DNA of 64,000 nt from Ariolimax columbianus (GCA_036924085.1 JAVGWX010000025.1:32664502-32728501); one strand, 5' to 3'. Shown: positions 10,300-21,780, counted from the stretch's first letter. The notes: generated by a model not told the origin, from the sequence alone. A program made the numbers and translations.

Positions 10300-11010
10300 T
10301 CGTATGTCTGATGTCTGCTTCTGGTGTGGATCTGATGTCTGCTTCTGGTGGGGGCTCTGATGTCTGCTTCTGGTGGGGGCTCTGATGTCTGCTTCTGGTG
10401 GGGGCTCTGATGTCTGCTTCTGGTGTGACTCTGTTGTCTGCTTCTGGTTGGGCTCTGATGTCTGCTTCTGGTGTGGCTCTGATGTCTGCTTCTGGTGGGG
10501 GCTCTGATGTCTGCTTCTGGTGTGGATCTGATGTCTGCTTCTGGTGGGGGCTCTGATGTCTGCTTCTGGTGTGACTCTGATGTCTGCTTCTGGTGTGGCT
10601 CTGATGTCTGCTTCTGATGGGGGCTCTGATGTCTGCTTCTGGTGGGGGCTCTGATGTCTGCTTCTGGTGTGGCTCTGATGTCTGCTTCTGGTGTGGCTCT
10701 GATGTCTGCTTCTGGTGTGGATCTGATGTCTGCTTCTGGTGGGGGCTCTGATGTCTGCTTCTGGTGTGACTCTGATGTCTGCTTCTGGTGTGGCTCTGAT
10801 GTCTGCTTCTGATGGGGGCTCTGATGTCTGCTTCTGGTGGGGGCTCTGATGTCTGCTTCTGGTGTGACTCTGATGTCTGCTTCTGGTGTGACTCTGATGT
10901 CTGCTTCTGATGGGGGCTCTGATGTCTGCTTCTGGTGGGGGCTCTGATGTCTGCTTCTGGTGTGGCTCTGATGTCTGCTTCTGGTGTGACTCTGATGTCT
11001 GCTTCTGGTG
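10300..11010. repeat. 24/25-bp minisatellite starting at a splice donor
   Basis: About 29 copies of gatgtctgcttctggtgggg plus gctct (25 bp) or the gtgtggctct form (24 bp). The first unit begins within about 10 bp of the donor of exon 2, so the transcribed intron opens directly with the array. Units are G- and T-rich on the sense strand. Confidence 0.95.
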
Positions 11011-11199
11011 TGTTAGTGGGCTTGACCTGTGCCTAGAGGTTTGAGGTCAGTTTGGAAAGTGAGAGAAGTGACATATGGCAGTGAATCATGGACAATCAGC
11101 AAGCAAGCATATACATATCTTTGGAAGTAACGGAGATGTGGTTTTACAGATGAATGCTGCGTATCCCATGGACTGCAAGTAAGACTAATGATAGAGTAC

Positions 11200-11445
11200 T
11201 CGAGGAGGCACACACTCGAGGAGGCACACACACGAGGAGGCACACACACGAGGAGGCACACACACGAGGAGGCACACACTCGAGGAGGCACACACACGAG
11301 GAGGCACACACACGAGGAGGCACACACTCGAGGAGGCACACACTCGAGGAGGCACACACACGAGGAGGCACACACACGAGGAGGCACACACTCGAGGAGG
11401 CACACACTCGAGGAGGCACACACACGAGGAGGCACACACACACGA
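11200..11445. repeat. 16-bp minisatellite within LINE coding sequence
   Basis: About 15 copies of cgaggaggcacacaca or the cgaggaggcacacact form. The seed is the codon run for V-L-E-E-A-H in the LINE reading frame ending just before it. Confidence 0.93.
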
Positions 11446-11559
11446 AGACAACTCATTGCAAGGATCAGAACAGTCGTCCTTTTTTGGACATGAGAAGAGG
11501 CGGCTTGGAGCACATCATGACAACGGGAATGATAGCAGGAAGGAGAGACAGGGGAAGGA

Positions 11560-14345
11560 CGAGAGAGAAGATGCTGGACAGCCTGAGAGAGAAGATGCTG
11601 GACAGCCTGAGAGACAGGGAAAGGACGAGAGAGAAGATGCTGGACAGCCTGAGAGAGAAGATGCTGGACAGCCTGAGAGACAGGGAAAGGACGAGAGAGA
11701 AGATGCTGGACAGCCTGAGAGAGAAGATGCTGGACAGCCTGAGAGACAGGGAAAGGACGAGAGAGAAGATGCTGGACAGCCTGAGAGAGAAGATGCTGGA
11801 CAGCCTGAGAGACAGGGAAAGAACGAGAGAGAAGATGCTGGACAGCCTGAGAGAGAAGATGCTGGACAGCCTGAGAGACAGGGGAAGACCGAGAGAGAAG
11901 ATGCTGGACATCCTGAGAGAGAAGATGCTGGACAGCCTGAGAGACAGGGGAAGACCGAGAGAGAAGATGCTGGACAGCCTGAGAGACAGGGGAAGGCCGA
12001 GAGAGAAGATGCTGGACAGCCTGAGAGACAGGGAAAGGACGAGAGAGAAGATGCTGGACAGCCTGAGAGAGAAGATGCTGGACAGCCTGAGAGACAGGGG
12101 AAGACCGAGAGAGAAGATGCTGGACAGCCTGAGAGAGAAGATGCTGGACAGCCTGAGAGACAGGGGAAGACCGAGAGAGAAGATGCTGGACATCCTGAGA
12201 GACAGGGGAAGACCGAGAGAGAAGATGCTGGACAGCCTGAGAGACAGGGGAAGACCGAGAGAGAAGATGCTGGACATCCTGAGAGACAGGGGAAGACCGA
12301 GAGAGAAGATGCTGGACAGCCTGAGAGACAGGGGAAGGCCGAGAGAGAAGATGCTGGACAGCCTGAGAGACAGGGAAAGGACGAGAGAGAAGATGCTGGA
12401 CAGCCTGAGAGACAGGGGAAGGCCGAGAGAGAAGATGCTGGACATCCTGAGAGAGAAGATGCTGGACAGCCTGAGAGACAGGGGAAGGCCGAGAGAGAAG
12501 ATGTTGGACAGCCTGAGAGAGAAGATGCTGGACAGCCTGAGAGACAGGGGAAGGCCGAGAGAGAAGATGCTGGACATCCTGAGAGAGAAGATGCTGGACA
12601 GCCTGAGAGACAGGGGAAGACCGAGAGAGAAGATGCTGGACAGCCTGAGAGACAGGGGAAGGCCGAGAGAGAAGATGCTGGACAGCCTGAGAGACAGGGA
12701 AAGGACGAGAGAGAAGATGCTGGACAGCCTGAGAGAGAAGATGCTGGACAGCCTGAGAGACAGGGGAAGACCGAGAGAGAAGATGCTGGACAGCCTGAGA
12801 GAGAAGATGCTGGACAGCCTGAGAGACAGGGGAAGACCGAGAGAGAAGATGCTGGACATCCTGAGAGACAGGGGAAGACCGAGAGAGAAGATGCTGGACA
12901 GCCTGAGAGACAGGGGAAGACCGAGAGAGAAGATGCTGGACATCCTGAGAGACAGGGAAAGGACGAGAGAGAAGATGCTGGACAGCCTGAGAGAGAAGAT
13001 GCTGGACAGCCTGAGAGACAGGGGAAGACCGAGAGAGAAGATGCTGGACAGCCTGAGAGAGAAGATGCTGGACAGCCTGAGAGACAGGGGAAGACCGAGA
13101 GAGAAGATGCTGGACATCCTGAGAGACAGGGGAAGACCGAGAGAGAAGATGCTGGACAGCCTGAGAGACAGGGGAAGACCGAGAGAGAAGATGCTGGACA
13201 TCCTGAGAGACAGGGGAAGACCGAGAGAGAAGATGCTGGACAGCCTGAGAGACAGGGGAAGGCCGAGAGAGAAGATGCTGGACAGCCTGAGAGACAGGGA
13301 AAGGACGAGAGAGAAGATGCTGGACAGCCTGAGAGAGAAGATGCTGGACAGCCTGAGAGAGAAGATGCTGGACAGCCTGAGAGACAGGGGAAGACCGAGA
13401 GAGAAGATGCTGGACAGCCTGAGAGAGAAGATGCTGGACAGCCTGAGAGACAGGGGAAGACCGAGAGAGAAGATGCTGGACATCCTGAGAGACAGGGGAA
13501 GACCGAGAGAGAAGATGCTGGACAGCCTGAGAGACAGGGGAAGACCGAGAGAGAAGATGCTGGACATCCTGAGAGACAGGGGAAGACCGAGAGAGAAGAT
13601 GCTGGACAGCCTGAGAGACAGGGGAAGGCCAAGAGAGAAGATGCTGGACAGCCTGAGAGACAGGGAAAGGACGAGAGAGAAGATGCTGGACAGCCTGAGA
13701 GAGAAGATGCTGGACAGCCTGAGAGACAGGGGAAGACCGAGAGAGAAGATGCTGGACATCCTGAGAGAGAAGATGCTGGACAGCCTGAGAGACAGGGGAA
13801 GACCGAGAGAGAAGATGCTGGACAGCCTGAGAGAGAAGATGCTGGACAGCCTGAGAGACAGGGGAAGACCGAGAGAGAAGATGCTGGACATCCTGAGAGA
13901 GAAGATGCTGGACAGCCTGAGAGACAGGGGAAGACCGAGAGAGAAGATGCTGGACAGCCTGAGAGACAGGGGAAGGCCGAGAGAGAAGATGTTGGACAGC
14001 CTGAGAGAGAAGATGCTGGACAGCCTGAGAGACAGGGGAAGGCCGAGAGAGAAGATGCTGGACATCCTGAGAGAGAAGATGCTGGACAGCCTGAGAGACA
14101 GGGGAAGGCCGAGAGAGAAGATGCTGGACATCCTGAGAGAGAAGATGTTGGACAGCCTGAGAGAGAAGATGCTGGACAGCCTGAGAGACAGAGGAAGGCC
14201 GAGAGAGAAGATGTTGGACAGTTTGAGAGACAGAGGAAGGCCGAGAGAGATGTTGGACAGTCTGAGAGACAGAAGAAGGCCGAGAGAGAAGATGTTGTAC
14301 AACCTGAGAGACAGAGGATGGCCGAGAGAGAAGATTTTGGACAGC
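11560..14345. repeat. 24/42-bp minisatellite within LINE coding sequence
   Basis: 2.8 kb made of a 24-bp unit (gagagaagatgctggacagc plus ct) and a 42-bp unit that adds an 18-bp insert (gagacaggggaagaccga type). Both lengths are multiples of three and lack stops in several frames on both strands, producing five overlapping frames of about 945-1118 residues. The unit corresponds to GRPREKMLDSL of the surrounding LINE. The outer right copies (from about 14190) are diverged, the centre homogeneous. I do not regard any of the frames as a gene. Confidence 0.93.
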
Positions 14346-14744
14346 CTGAGAGAATGGTATGGGTGACAATCAACAACATAGTTGGTAAACGACCCGTGAT
14401 AGTAGTGGATGGAGGTTCATGATTGCCAACCGACAGGGCACATGATGATGATGATAAGTTAACATTGTTAAGGACCCAGCTACAATAAAACTAATGTTCT
14501 TAGGCCCAATGCCATGTAGTGATATTTGTATGTATTTGGTTCCAAACCAAGTGAGCCAATTACCTGATCTTTGTGAAAGAAGCTCTTGCCCTATGGCCCA
14601 ATGAAGTTTGTTAGTTGCTCTTAGTTCCATATCAAATGTTTGATTTTTCTGGTCTTATACAGAGAATTTTCTCACCTCGCTGTCGAGTGCTGGGCACTCA
14701 TTGATGTTCTGGTCAACTGTTTAGACTGGATATGTACTCACCTA

Positions 14745-15150
14745 GAGTTTGTTGGGAATGGGTTCGGTTCAGGTGATGGACTGGCCTGGAGCTATTCATT
14801 CTCATTATGTTGTAGCTGGGTTCGGTTCAGGTGATGGACTGGGCTGGAGTTATCCATTCTCATTATGTTGTAGCTGGGTTCGGTTCAGGTGATGGACTGG
14901 CCTGGAGTTATCCATTCTCATTATGTTGTAGCTGGGTTCGGTTCAGGTGATGGACTGGGCTGGAGTTATCCATTCTCATTATGTTGTGGCTGGGTTCGGT
15001 TCAGGTGATGGACTGGCCTGGAGCTATTCATTCTCATTATGTTGTGGCTGGGTTCGGTTCAGGTGATGGACTGGGCTGGAGTTATTCATTCTCACTATGT
15101 TGTGGCTGGGTTCGGTTCAGATGATGGAGTGGGCTGGAGTTATTCATTCT
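14745..15150. repeat. 58-bp minisatellite
   Basis: Seven copies of a 58-bp unit with gctgggttcggttcaggtga and tggactgggctggagttat. The intervening 14460-14744 is unique intron sequence with no recognised feature. Confidence 0.93.
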
Positions 15151-15333
15151 GTTTCAAGATCTACCCTTGACATGTAACATCACAGATGCCTTTCTGCTGT
15201 TGGGAGGATAGTTTTAGGGCATACCATGGGCAGCTCTTCATCCAAGTAGTTCCCAAGTTGAAAAATAATAGGACCACTGTAACCTTCCAGGCATGTGAGA
15301 AATGAAAAGGGTTGTGCTTGGAGCTGGCAGTCT

Positions 15334-15983
15334 TCTTCTTCTTCTTCGTACGCAGTCAGACAGTAACCATTATTTTTTCGAAAAAAGCAGCGGTCATCCT
15401 GAGGCTCTCGCCACTGCCATAGAGCTTGTCTTGCAGTTCCACTGGCGATGGCTACATCTGCTCTCTCTGATCCTCGTATGTCGGGCAGTTCTGCAGCAAA
15501 TGTTCAGCGGTCATTTTCCCGGTACCACACGGGCATTCGTCGGTACCACCTATCGTCAATTTGTTGAATAGGTGGTACCTCAGTCTATTGTGGCCAGTGC
15601 GAAGTCTGAAGACAACGACCTGCTCTCTTCTGTTCAACTGGTAATAGGCATCGTTTTTGGTGTAGCCAGTATGTTCGGTTTCCCATTTGGTCATGTATCT
15701 GGCTTTGATAAGCCGTTTTGACTCTTCGTACATCATACTAGTGTCTGTTTGTGGTAGTCTTGCATCTTCTTTTGCCAGTCTGTCTGCCTCCTCGTTGCCT
15801 TGGATGTTGCAGTGTGATGGGACCCACTGTACCACTACCCTTTTTGGTGCGGACTGCTGGCACAGTTTGCAGAGTGCTGCTCTTAAGTCATTAAGCTCAG
15901 TGTTTTTCTGGCTTTTTAGCGCTGTGACTACGGCGAGAGCATCTGTAAGCAGGACTATATGGCTTTCATTTTCTTTATGTGTC
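15334..15983 (-). mobile_element. 5'-truncated LINE insertion (RNase H domain) with 11-bp target-site duplication
   Basis: The direct repeat gctggcagtct lies at 15323-15333 and 15984-15994. The minus-strand frame includes SHIVLLTDALAVVTALKSQK (catalytic Asp region of RNase H), VVQWVPSHCNIQGNEEADRL, and the GHNRLRYHLFNKL and ECPCGTGKMTAEHL blocks, ending in the same (GAA)n tail as the copy at 5293-5868. It is truncated about 75 bp further upstream than that copy. Near-identity of the two suggests a young family. Confidence 0.9.
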
Positions 15984-16124
15984 GCTGGCAGTCTGATCTT
16001 GTAGAAGTATTGCTGGTGAAACAGACACTGCAAATGTTTGGAGACAGACTTTTTGCAAAGGGGCCAGGTGTAGACGTGGACATATGGTTTACTTGGAGTG
16101 AAAGGGAGACCAATCACAGTAAGG

Positions 16125-16325
16125 TAGGTCAGTCAGAGGAAGGTGGGTCAGTCACAGGAAGGTGAGTCAGTCACAGGAAGGTGGGTCAGTCACAGGAAGG
16201 TGGGTCAGTGACAGGAAGGTGAGTCAGTCACAGGAAGGTGGGTCAGTCACAGGAAGGTGGGTCAGTCACAGGAAGGTGGGTCAGTCACAGGAAGGTGGGT
16301 CAGTCACAGGAAGGTGGGTCAGGAA
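16125..16325. repeat. 19-bp minisatellite
   Basis: About 11 copies of ggtgggtcagtcacaggaa with minor variants (gtgag, gtgac, gagga). It ends about 150 bp before the acceptor of exon 3. Confidence 0.92.
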
Positions 16326-16472
16326 GCAAAGCGACGCCGGAGCACCTGTCCTGGCATGAAGCTGCAGTAGTGGCCATGAAAATTCACTCTTCCAATATGC
16401 CATGTTGTATGTCACATGTCAAAGGTTCACTTTCCCTATACCTAAACATATTCTGCGTTCTTATGCTCGCAG

Positions 16473-16732
16473 GACTACAAGAAACGCCTGCAGGAGGTCG
16501 GGGACAGTGAGGCCAAGCTGGCAGAAATCAACTCAGAGTTGAGCCATCAAATTGCTCAGATGGTGAATGATTTTGACGTGGACAAGCGTGCCTCACTGGA
16601 GAGCTGCCAGCGAATGATGGAAGAGGTCAGCAGAATTAGCATAGAAAAACTCCGCCAAGAGACGGAGGAACGCTTTCAGTCGGAGAAGACGATGCTGACT
16701 GGCAGCTACACAGACAAGATTCATCATTTGAA
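16473..16732 (+). CDS. CEP152: CEP152 exon 3 of window (coiled coil)
   Basis: Acceptor ctcgcag ends at 16472; donor gtgagt starts at 16733. Enters in phase 0, leaves in phase 2 (aa, completed by the first base of exon 4). It encodes about 86 residues beginning DYKKRLQEVGDSEAKLAEIN and ending TDKIHHL, with regular heptads rich in Glu, Lys, Arg and Gln and no globular domain. The dense coiled coil is as expected for the middle of CEP152. Confidence 0.8.
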
Positions 16733-16799
16733 GTGAGTTGGCGTCTGCTTTTTACTCATTGTGTTGATTAGTCTATCTTGACTTAACTGCTGCTTCTGT

Positions 16800-19015
16800 A
16801 CTATGGGGTGTAGAGTCCTCTACCATGGGGCATAGCATCTTCTACCATTGGCATAGTCTTCTACCCGGAGGCATAGAGTCTTCTACCATGGAGTGTAGTC
16901 TTCTACCATGGGGCATAGAGTCTTCTACCATGAGGCATAGAGTCTTCTACCATGGGGCATAGAGTCTTCTACCATGGGGCATAGAGTCTTCTACCATGGG
17001 GCATAGAGTCTTCTACCATGGAGCGTAGTCTTCTACCATGGAGTGTAGTCTTCTACCATGGGGCATAGAGTCTTCTACCATGAGGCATAGAGTCTTCTAC
17101 CATGGGGCATAGAGTCTTCTACCATGGGGCATAGAGTCTTCTACCATGGGGCATAGAGTCTTCTACCATGGGGCATAGAGTCTTCTACCATGGGGCGTAG
17201 TCTTCTACCATGGAGCGTAGTCTTCTACCATGGGGCATAGAGTCTTCTACCATGGAGCGTAGTCTTCTACCATGGGGCATAGAGTCTTCTACCATGGGGC
17301 ATAGAGTCTTCTACCATGGAGCATAGAGTCTTCTACCATGGAGCGTAGTCTTCTACCATGGGGCATAGAGTCTTCTACCATGGGGCATAGAGTCTTCTAC
17401 CATGGAGCGTAGTCTTCTACCATGGAGCGTAGTCTTCTACCATGGAGTGTAGTCTTCTACCATGGAGCGTAGTCTTCTACCATGGAGCGTAGTCTTCTAC
17501 CATGGAGCGTAGTCTTCTACCATGGAGTGTAGTCTTCTACCATGGAGCGTAGTCTTCTACCATGGAGTGTAGTCTTCTACCATGGAGCGTAGTCTTCTAC
17601 CATGGAGCGTAGTCTTCTACCATGGAGTGTAGTCTTCTACCATGGAGCGTAGTCTTCTACCATGGAGCGTAGTCTTCTACCATGGAGCGTAGTCTTCTAC
17701 CATGGAGTGTAGTCTTCTACCATGGGGCATAGAGTCTTCTACCATGGAGCGTAGTCTTCTACCATGGGGCATAGAGTCTTCTACCATGGAGCGTAGTCTT
17801 CTACCATGGGGCATAGAGTCTTCTACCATGGAGCGTAGTCTTCTACCATGGGGCATAGAGTCTTCTACCATGGAGCGTAGTCTTCTACCATGGAGCGTAG
17901 TCTTCTACCATGGAGTGTAGTCTTCTACCATGGAGCGTAGTCTTCTACCATGGAGTGTAGTCTTCTACCATGGAGCGTAGTCTTCTACCATGGAGTGTAG
18001 TCTTCTACCATGGAGCGTAGTCTTCTACCATGGAGCGTAGTCTTCTACCATGGAGCGTAGTCTTCTACCATGGAGTGTAGTCGTCTACCATGGAGCGTAG
18101 TCTTCTACCATGGAGCGTAGTCTTCTACCATGGAGCGTAGTCTTCTACCATGGAGTGTAGTCTTCTACCATGGGGCATAGAGTCTTCTACCATGGGGCAT
18201 AGAGTCTTCTACCATGGAGCGTAGTCTTCTACCATGGGGCATAGAGTCTTCTACCATGGAGTGTAGTCTTCTACCATGGGGCATAGAGTCTTCTACCATG
18301 GGGCGTAGTCTTCTACCATGGAGCGTAGTCTTCTACCATGGGGCATAGAGTCGTCTACCATGGGGCATAGAGTCTTCTACCATGGAGCGTAGTCTTCTAC
18401 CATGGAGCGTAGTCTTCTACCATGGAGCGTAGTCTTCTACCATGGAGCGTAGTCTTCTACCATGGAGCGTAGTCTTCTACCATGGGGCGTAGTCTTCTAC
18501 CATGGAGCGTAGTCTTCTACCATGGAGCATAGAGTCTTCTACCATGGGGCATAGAGTCTTCTACCATGGGGCATAGAGTCTTCTACCATGGAGCGTAGTC
18601 TTCTACCATGGAGCGTAGTCTTCTACCATGGAGCGTAGTCTTCTACCATGGGGCATAGAGTCTTCTACCATGGGGCATAGAGTCTTCTACCATGGAGCGT
18701 AGTCTTCTACCATGGAGCGTAGTCTTCTACCATGGAGCGTAGTCCTCTACCATGTGACTTAGTCTTCTGCCATGGAGCGTAGTCTTCTACCATGGGGCAT
18801 AGAGTCTTCTACCATGGAGCGTAGTCTTCTACCATGGAGCGTAGTCTTCTACCATGGAGCGTAGTCTTCTACCATGGAGCGTAGTCTTCTACCATGGAGC
18901 GTAATCTTCTACCATGGAGCGTAGTCTTCTACCATGGAGCGTAGTCTTCTACCATGGAGCGTAGTCTTCTACCATGGAGCGTAGTCCTCTACCATGTGAC
19001 TTAGTCTTCTACCAT
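16800..19015. repeat. 20/22-bp minisatellite, 2.2 kb
   Basis: About 105 copies of two interspersed units: gagcgtagtcttctaccatg (20 bp; also gagtgtag) and gggcatagagtcttctacca plus tg (22 bp). It starts about 65 bp after the donor of exon 3. The left half is richer in the 22-bp type and the middle in the 20-bp type. Each unit carries ccatgg or ccatgggg. Confidence 0.95.
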
Positions 19016-19327
19016 TGGTCGATTTCCACCTACTTGGACCCATCAAAGAATGCCTGTGAGGTCAGCATTTGAGCACCGATGACGAAGTTAATTAGGGCTC
19101 TCCTGGATTGGTTCAGACATACTGACAAATCTTTCTACGCTTGTCAAGCATTACTTAAAGGCTGGGATAAGTTACAGAAGATTATATTGAAAAATAAATG
19201 CCATTTTGACTTTAAAAAAAACTATTTTTCCTCACCAAAAAAAGTCCCGGTTTGACTTAAATCCCCTCGTATTTGAGGAAAAGGGTCAAATGTGTATTAC
19301 AAATTTTGTTTGTGTTTTTTGATGTAG

Positions 19328-19463
19328 ACAGGAGCTAATGTCCGCCCAGGCAGAGCTGGACAGTGTCAAGTCTATTTATATTAAGACATGTGAGGAAAGT
19401 GCTGCACAGGAATCTGAGCTGACTGGCAAGTTCAGGAAACAGTTGGAGGAAGAGCTTGGGAAG
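19328..19463 (+). CDS. CEP152: CEP152 exon 4 of window (coiled coil)
   Basis: Acceptor gatgtag ends at 19327; the first base completes the Lys codon split from exon 3, giving HHLK-QELMSAQAELDSVK across the junction. Donor gtaggc starts at 19464; phase 0 exit. It encodes about 45 residues ending FRKQLEEELGK. An alternative acceptor four bases downstream (gacag) would break the frame, so the first AG is preferred. Confidence 0.78.
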
Positions 19464-19484
19464 GTAGGCAGGTCATGTGTGTGT

Positions 19485-19505
19485 GGGGGGGGGGGGGGGG
19501 GGGGG
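19485..19505 (+). repeat. Poly(G) run of 21 near a splice donor
   Basis: Twenty-one consecutive G on the sense strand, preceded by (GT)n, only about 20 bases after the donor of exon 4. The length of such a run is easily misread by sequencing. Confidence 0.85.
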
Positions 19506-19514
19506 TCTCAACCA

Positions 19515-21035
19515 ATGAGCTGGGTTTGGGAAGGTAGGCAGGTCATTAGGAAGGGGTTCAATCATTATACCTAACTTAGCAAGGGGTTCAATCAATATAA
19601 TTAACTTTGGAAAAGGTTCTTTCAGTGTACCCAACTTAGGAAGGGGTTCAATCAAAGACCTAACTTAGGAAGGAATTCAATCAAAGACCTAACTTAGGAA
19701 GGGATTCAATCAAATACCTAACTTAGGAAGGGGTTCAATCAAAGACCTAACTTAGGAAGGGATTCAATCAAAGACCTAACTTAGGAAGGGGTTCAATCAA
19801 TATACATAACTTAGCAAGGGGTTCAATCAAAGACCTAACTTAGGAAGGGGTTCAATCAAAGACCTAACTTAGGAAGGGGTTCATCAAAGACCTAACTTAG
19901 GAAAGGGTTCAATCAAAAACCTAACTTAGCAAGGGGTTCAATCAAAGGCCTAACTTAGGAAGGGGTTCATCAAAGACCTAACTTAGGAAAGGGTTCAATC
20001 AAAAACCTAACTTAGCAAGGGGTTCAATCAATATAATTAACTTTCGAAAAGGTTCTTTCAGTGTACCCAACTTAGGAAGGGGTTCAATCAAAGACCTAAC
20101 TTAGGAAGGGGTTCAATCAAAGACCTAACTCAGGAAGGAGTTCAGTCAAAGACCTAACTTAGGAAGGGGTTCAATCAAAGGCCTAACTCAGGAAGGGGTT
20201 CAGTCAAAGACCTAACTTAGGAAGGGGTTCAATCAAAGACCTAACTTAGGAAGGGGTTCAATCAAAGACCTAACTTAGGAGGGGGTTCAATCAAAGACCT
20301 AACTCAGTAAGGTAGTCAAGTCATTAGGTAGGTGTTCAATGAAAGACCTAACTCAGTAAGGTAGTCAAGTCATTAGGCAGGTGTTCAATCAAAGACCTAA
20401 CTCAGTAAGGTAGTCAAGTCATTAGGTAGGTGTTCAATGAAAGACCTAACTCAGTAAGGTAGTCAAGTCATTAGGCAGGTGTTCAATCAAAGACCTAACT
20501 CAGTAAGGTAGTCAAGTCATTAGGTAGGTGTTCAATGAAAGACCTAACTCAGTAAGGTAGTCAAGTCATTAGGTAGGTGTTCAATCAAAGACTAACTCAG
20601 TAAGGTAGTCAAGTCATTAGGCAGGTGTTCAATCAAAGACTAACTCAGGAATGGGTTCAATCAAAGACCTAACTTAGGAAGGGGTTCAATGAAAGACCTA
20701 ACTCAGTAAGGTAGTCAAGTCATTAGGTAGGTGTTCAATGAAAGACCTAACTCAGTAAGGTAGTCAAGTCATTAGGTAGGTGTTCAATGAAAGACCTAAC
20801 TCAGTAAGGTAGTCAAGTCATTAGGTAGGTGTTCAATGAAAGACCTAACTCAGTAAGGTAGTCAAGTCATTAGGTAGGTGTTCAATCAAAGACCTAACTC
20901 AGTAAGGTAGTCAAGTCATTAGGTAGGTGTTCAATCAAAGACCTAACTCAGTAAGGTAGTCAAGTCATTAGGTAGGTGTTCAATCAAAGACCTAACTCAG
21001 TAAGGTAGTCAAGTCATTAGGTAGGGGTTCAATCA
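19515..21035. repeat. 29/49-bp minisatellite seeded at the exon 4 donor
   Basis: The left part is about 29-bp units (gacctaacttaggaaggggt plus tcaatcaaa). From about 20290 the unit is longer, about 49 bp, adding agtaaggtagtcaagtcatt and aggtaggtg. The stretch gggaaggtaggcaggtcat occurs at the true exon 4 donor (19458-19476) and again at about 19528-19546, which suggests the array grew from a duplication that included the donor. Confidence 0.93.
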
Positions 21036-21102
21036 GACAGATTACACTAACACATTAATCGAGGGACTCACCTTTGAACCTTTCTCTGAATTGTTTGACC
21101 AG

Positions 21103-21240
21103 GTGAGAGACAAGCTGGAGACAGACAAGAGAGACTGGGAGAGCTTTATGAGGGCAGAGATGGACAAGGAGCGGTTTGAGCTAAGGAGGGTTGTGGAGTC
21201 AGAGTTACTGGCAGAGTCTGAGAGGGGAACACAAGCCATG
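21103..21240 (+). CDS. CEP152: CEP152 exon 5 of window (coiled coil)
   Basis: Acceptor tttgaccag ends at 21102; donor gtagga starts at 21241; phase 0 on both sides, 46 codons. It starts VRDKLETDKRDWESFMRAEM and ends SERGTQAM. Highly charged helix. The exon is isolated between two large arrays yet keeps a clean frame, which supports purifying selection. Confidence 0.78.
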
Positions 21241-21289
21241 GTAGGATGGAAAGAAGGAGTGAGAGGTTAACGGAGAGTGATTGATGTTG

Positions 21290-21775
21290 TGGGGATCCTA
21301 GGGCCCTTTACTGTGGGGATCCTAGGGCCCTTTACTGTGGGGATCCTAGGGCCCTTTACTGTGGAGATCCTATGGCCCTTTACTGTGGGGATCCTATGGC
21401 CCTTTACTGTGGGGATCCTATGGCCCTTTACTGTGGGGATCCTAGGGCCCTTTACTGTGGGGATCCTATGGCCCTTTACTGTGGGGATCCTATGGCCCTT
21501 TACTGTGGGGATCCTATGGCCCTTTACTGTGGGGATCCTATGGCCCTTTACTGTGGGGATCCTATGGCCCTTTACTGTGGGGATCCTAGGGCCCTTTACT
21601 GTGGGTATCATATGGCCCTTTATTGTGGGGATCCTAGTGCACCTTACTGTGGGGATCCTAGTAACCTTTACTGTGGGGATTGGGCCCTTTACTGTGGGGA
21701 TCCTAGTGACCTTTACTGTGGGGATCCTAGTGCCCTTTACTGTGGGGATCCTAGTGCCCTTTTCTGTGAGATGCT
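21290..21775. repeat. 24-bp minisatellite with palindromic units
   Basis: About 20 copies of ggggatcctatggcccttta plus ctgt. Units contain ggatcc, and some contain agggccct, both palindromic. It begins about 45 bp after the donor of exon 5. 24 is a multiple of three, so frames read through (for example GILWPFTV repeated); these are not genes. Confidence 0.95.
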
Positions 21776-21780
21776 AGGGT

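Larger units (their letters stand above)
11040..14460 (+). mobile_element. LINE ORF2 C-terminus distended by two internal minisatellites
   Basis: Unique pieces read as one LINE C-terminus: YGSESWTISKQ near 11075, MWFYR-like residues, then MLRIPWTASKTNDRVLEEAH at 11154-11213; after the first array MRRGGLEHIMTTGMIAGRRD at about 11490-11550 and GRTREKMLDSL; after the second array LREWYG, then residues resembling the usual end (DSSGWRFMIANRQGT) and an (ATG)n tail at 14443-14456. The first array repeats the LEEAH segment and the second repeats the GRPREKMLDSL segment, so both grew within the element's coding sequence. Several frame changes show it is dead. Confidence 0.8.
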
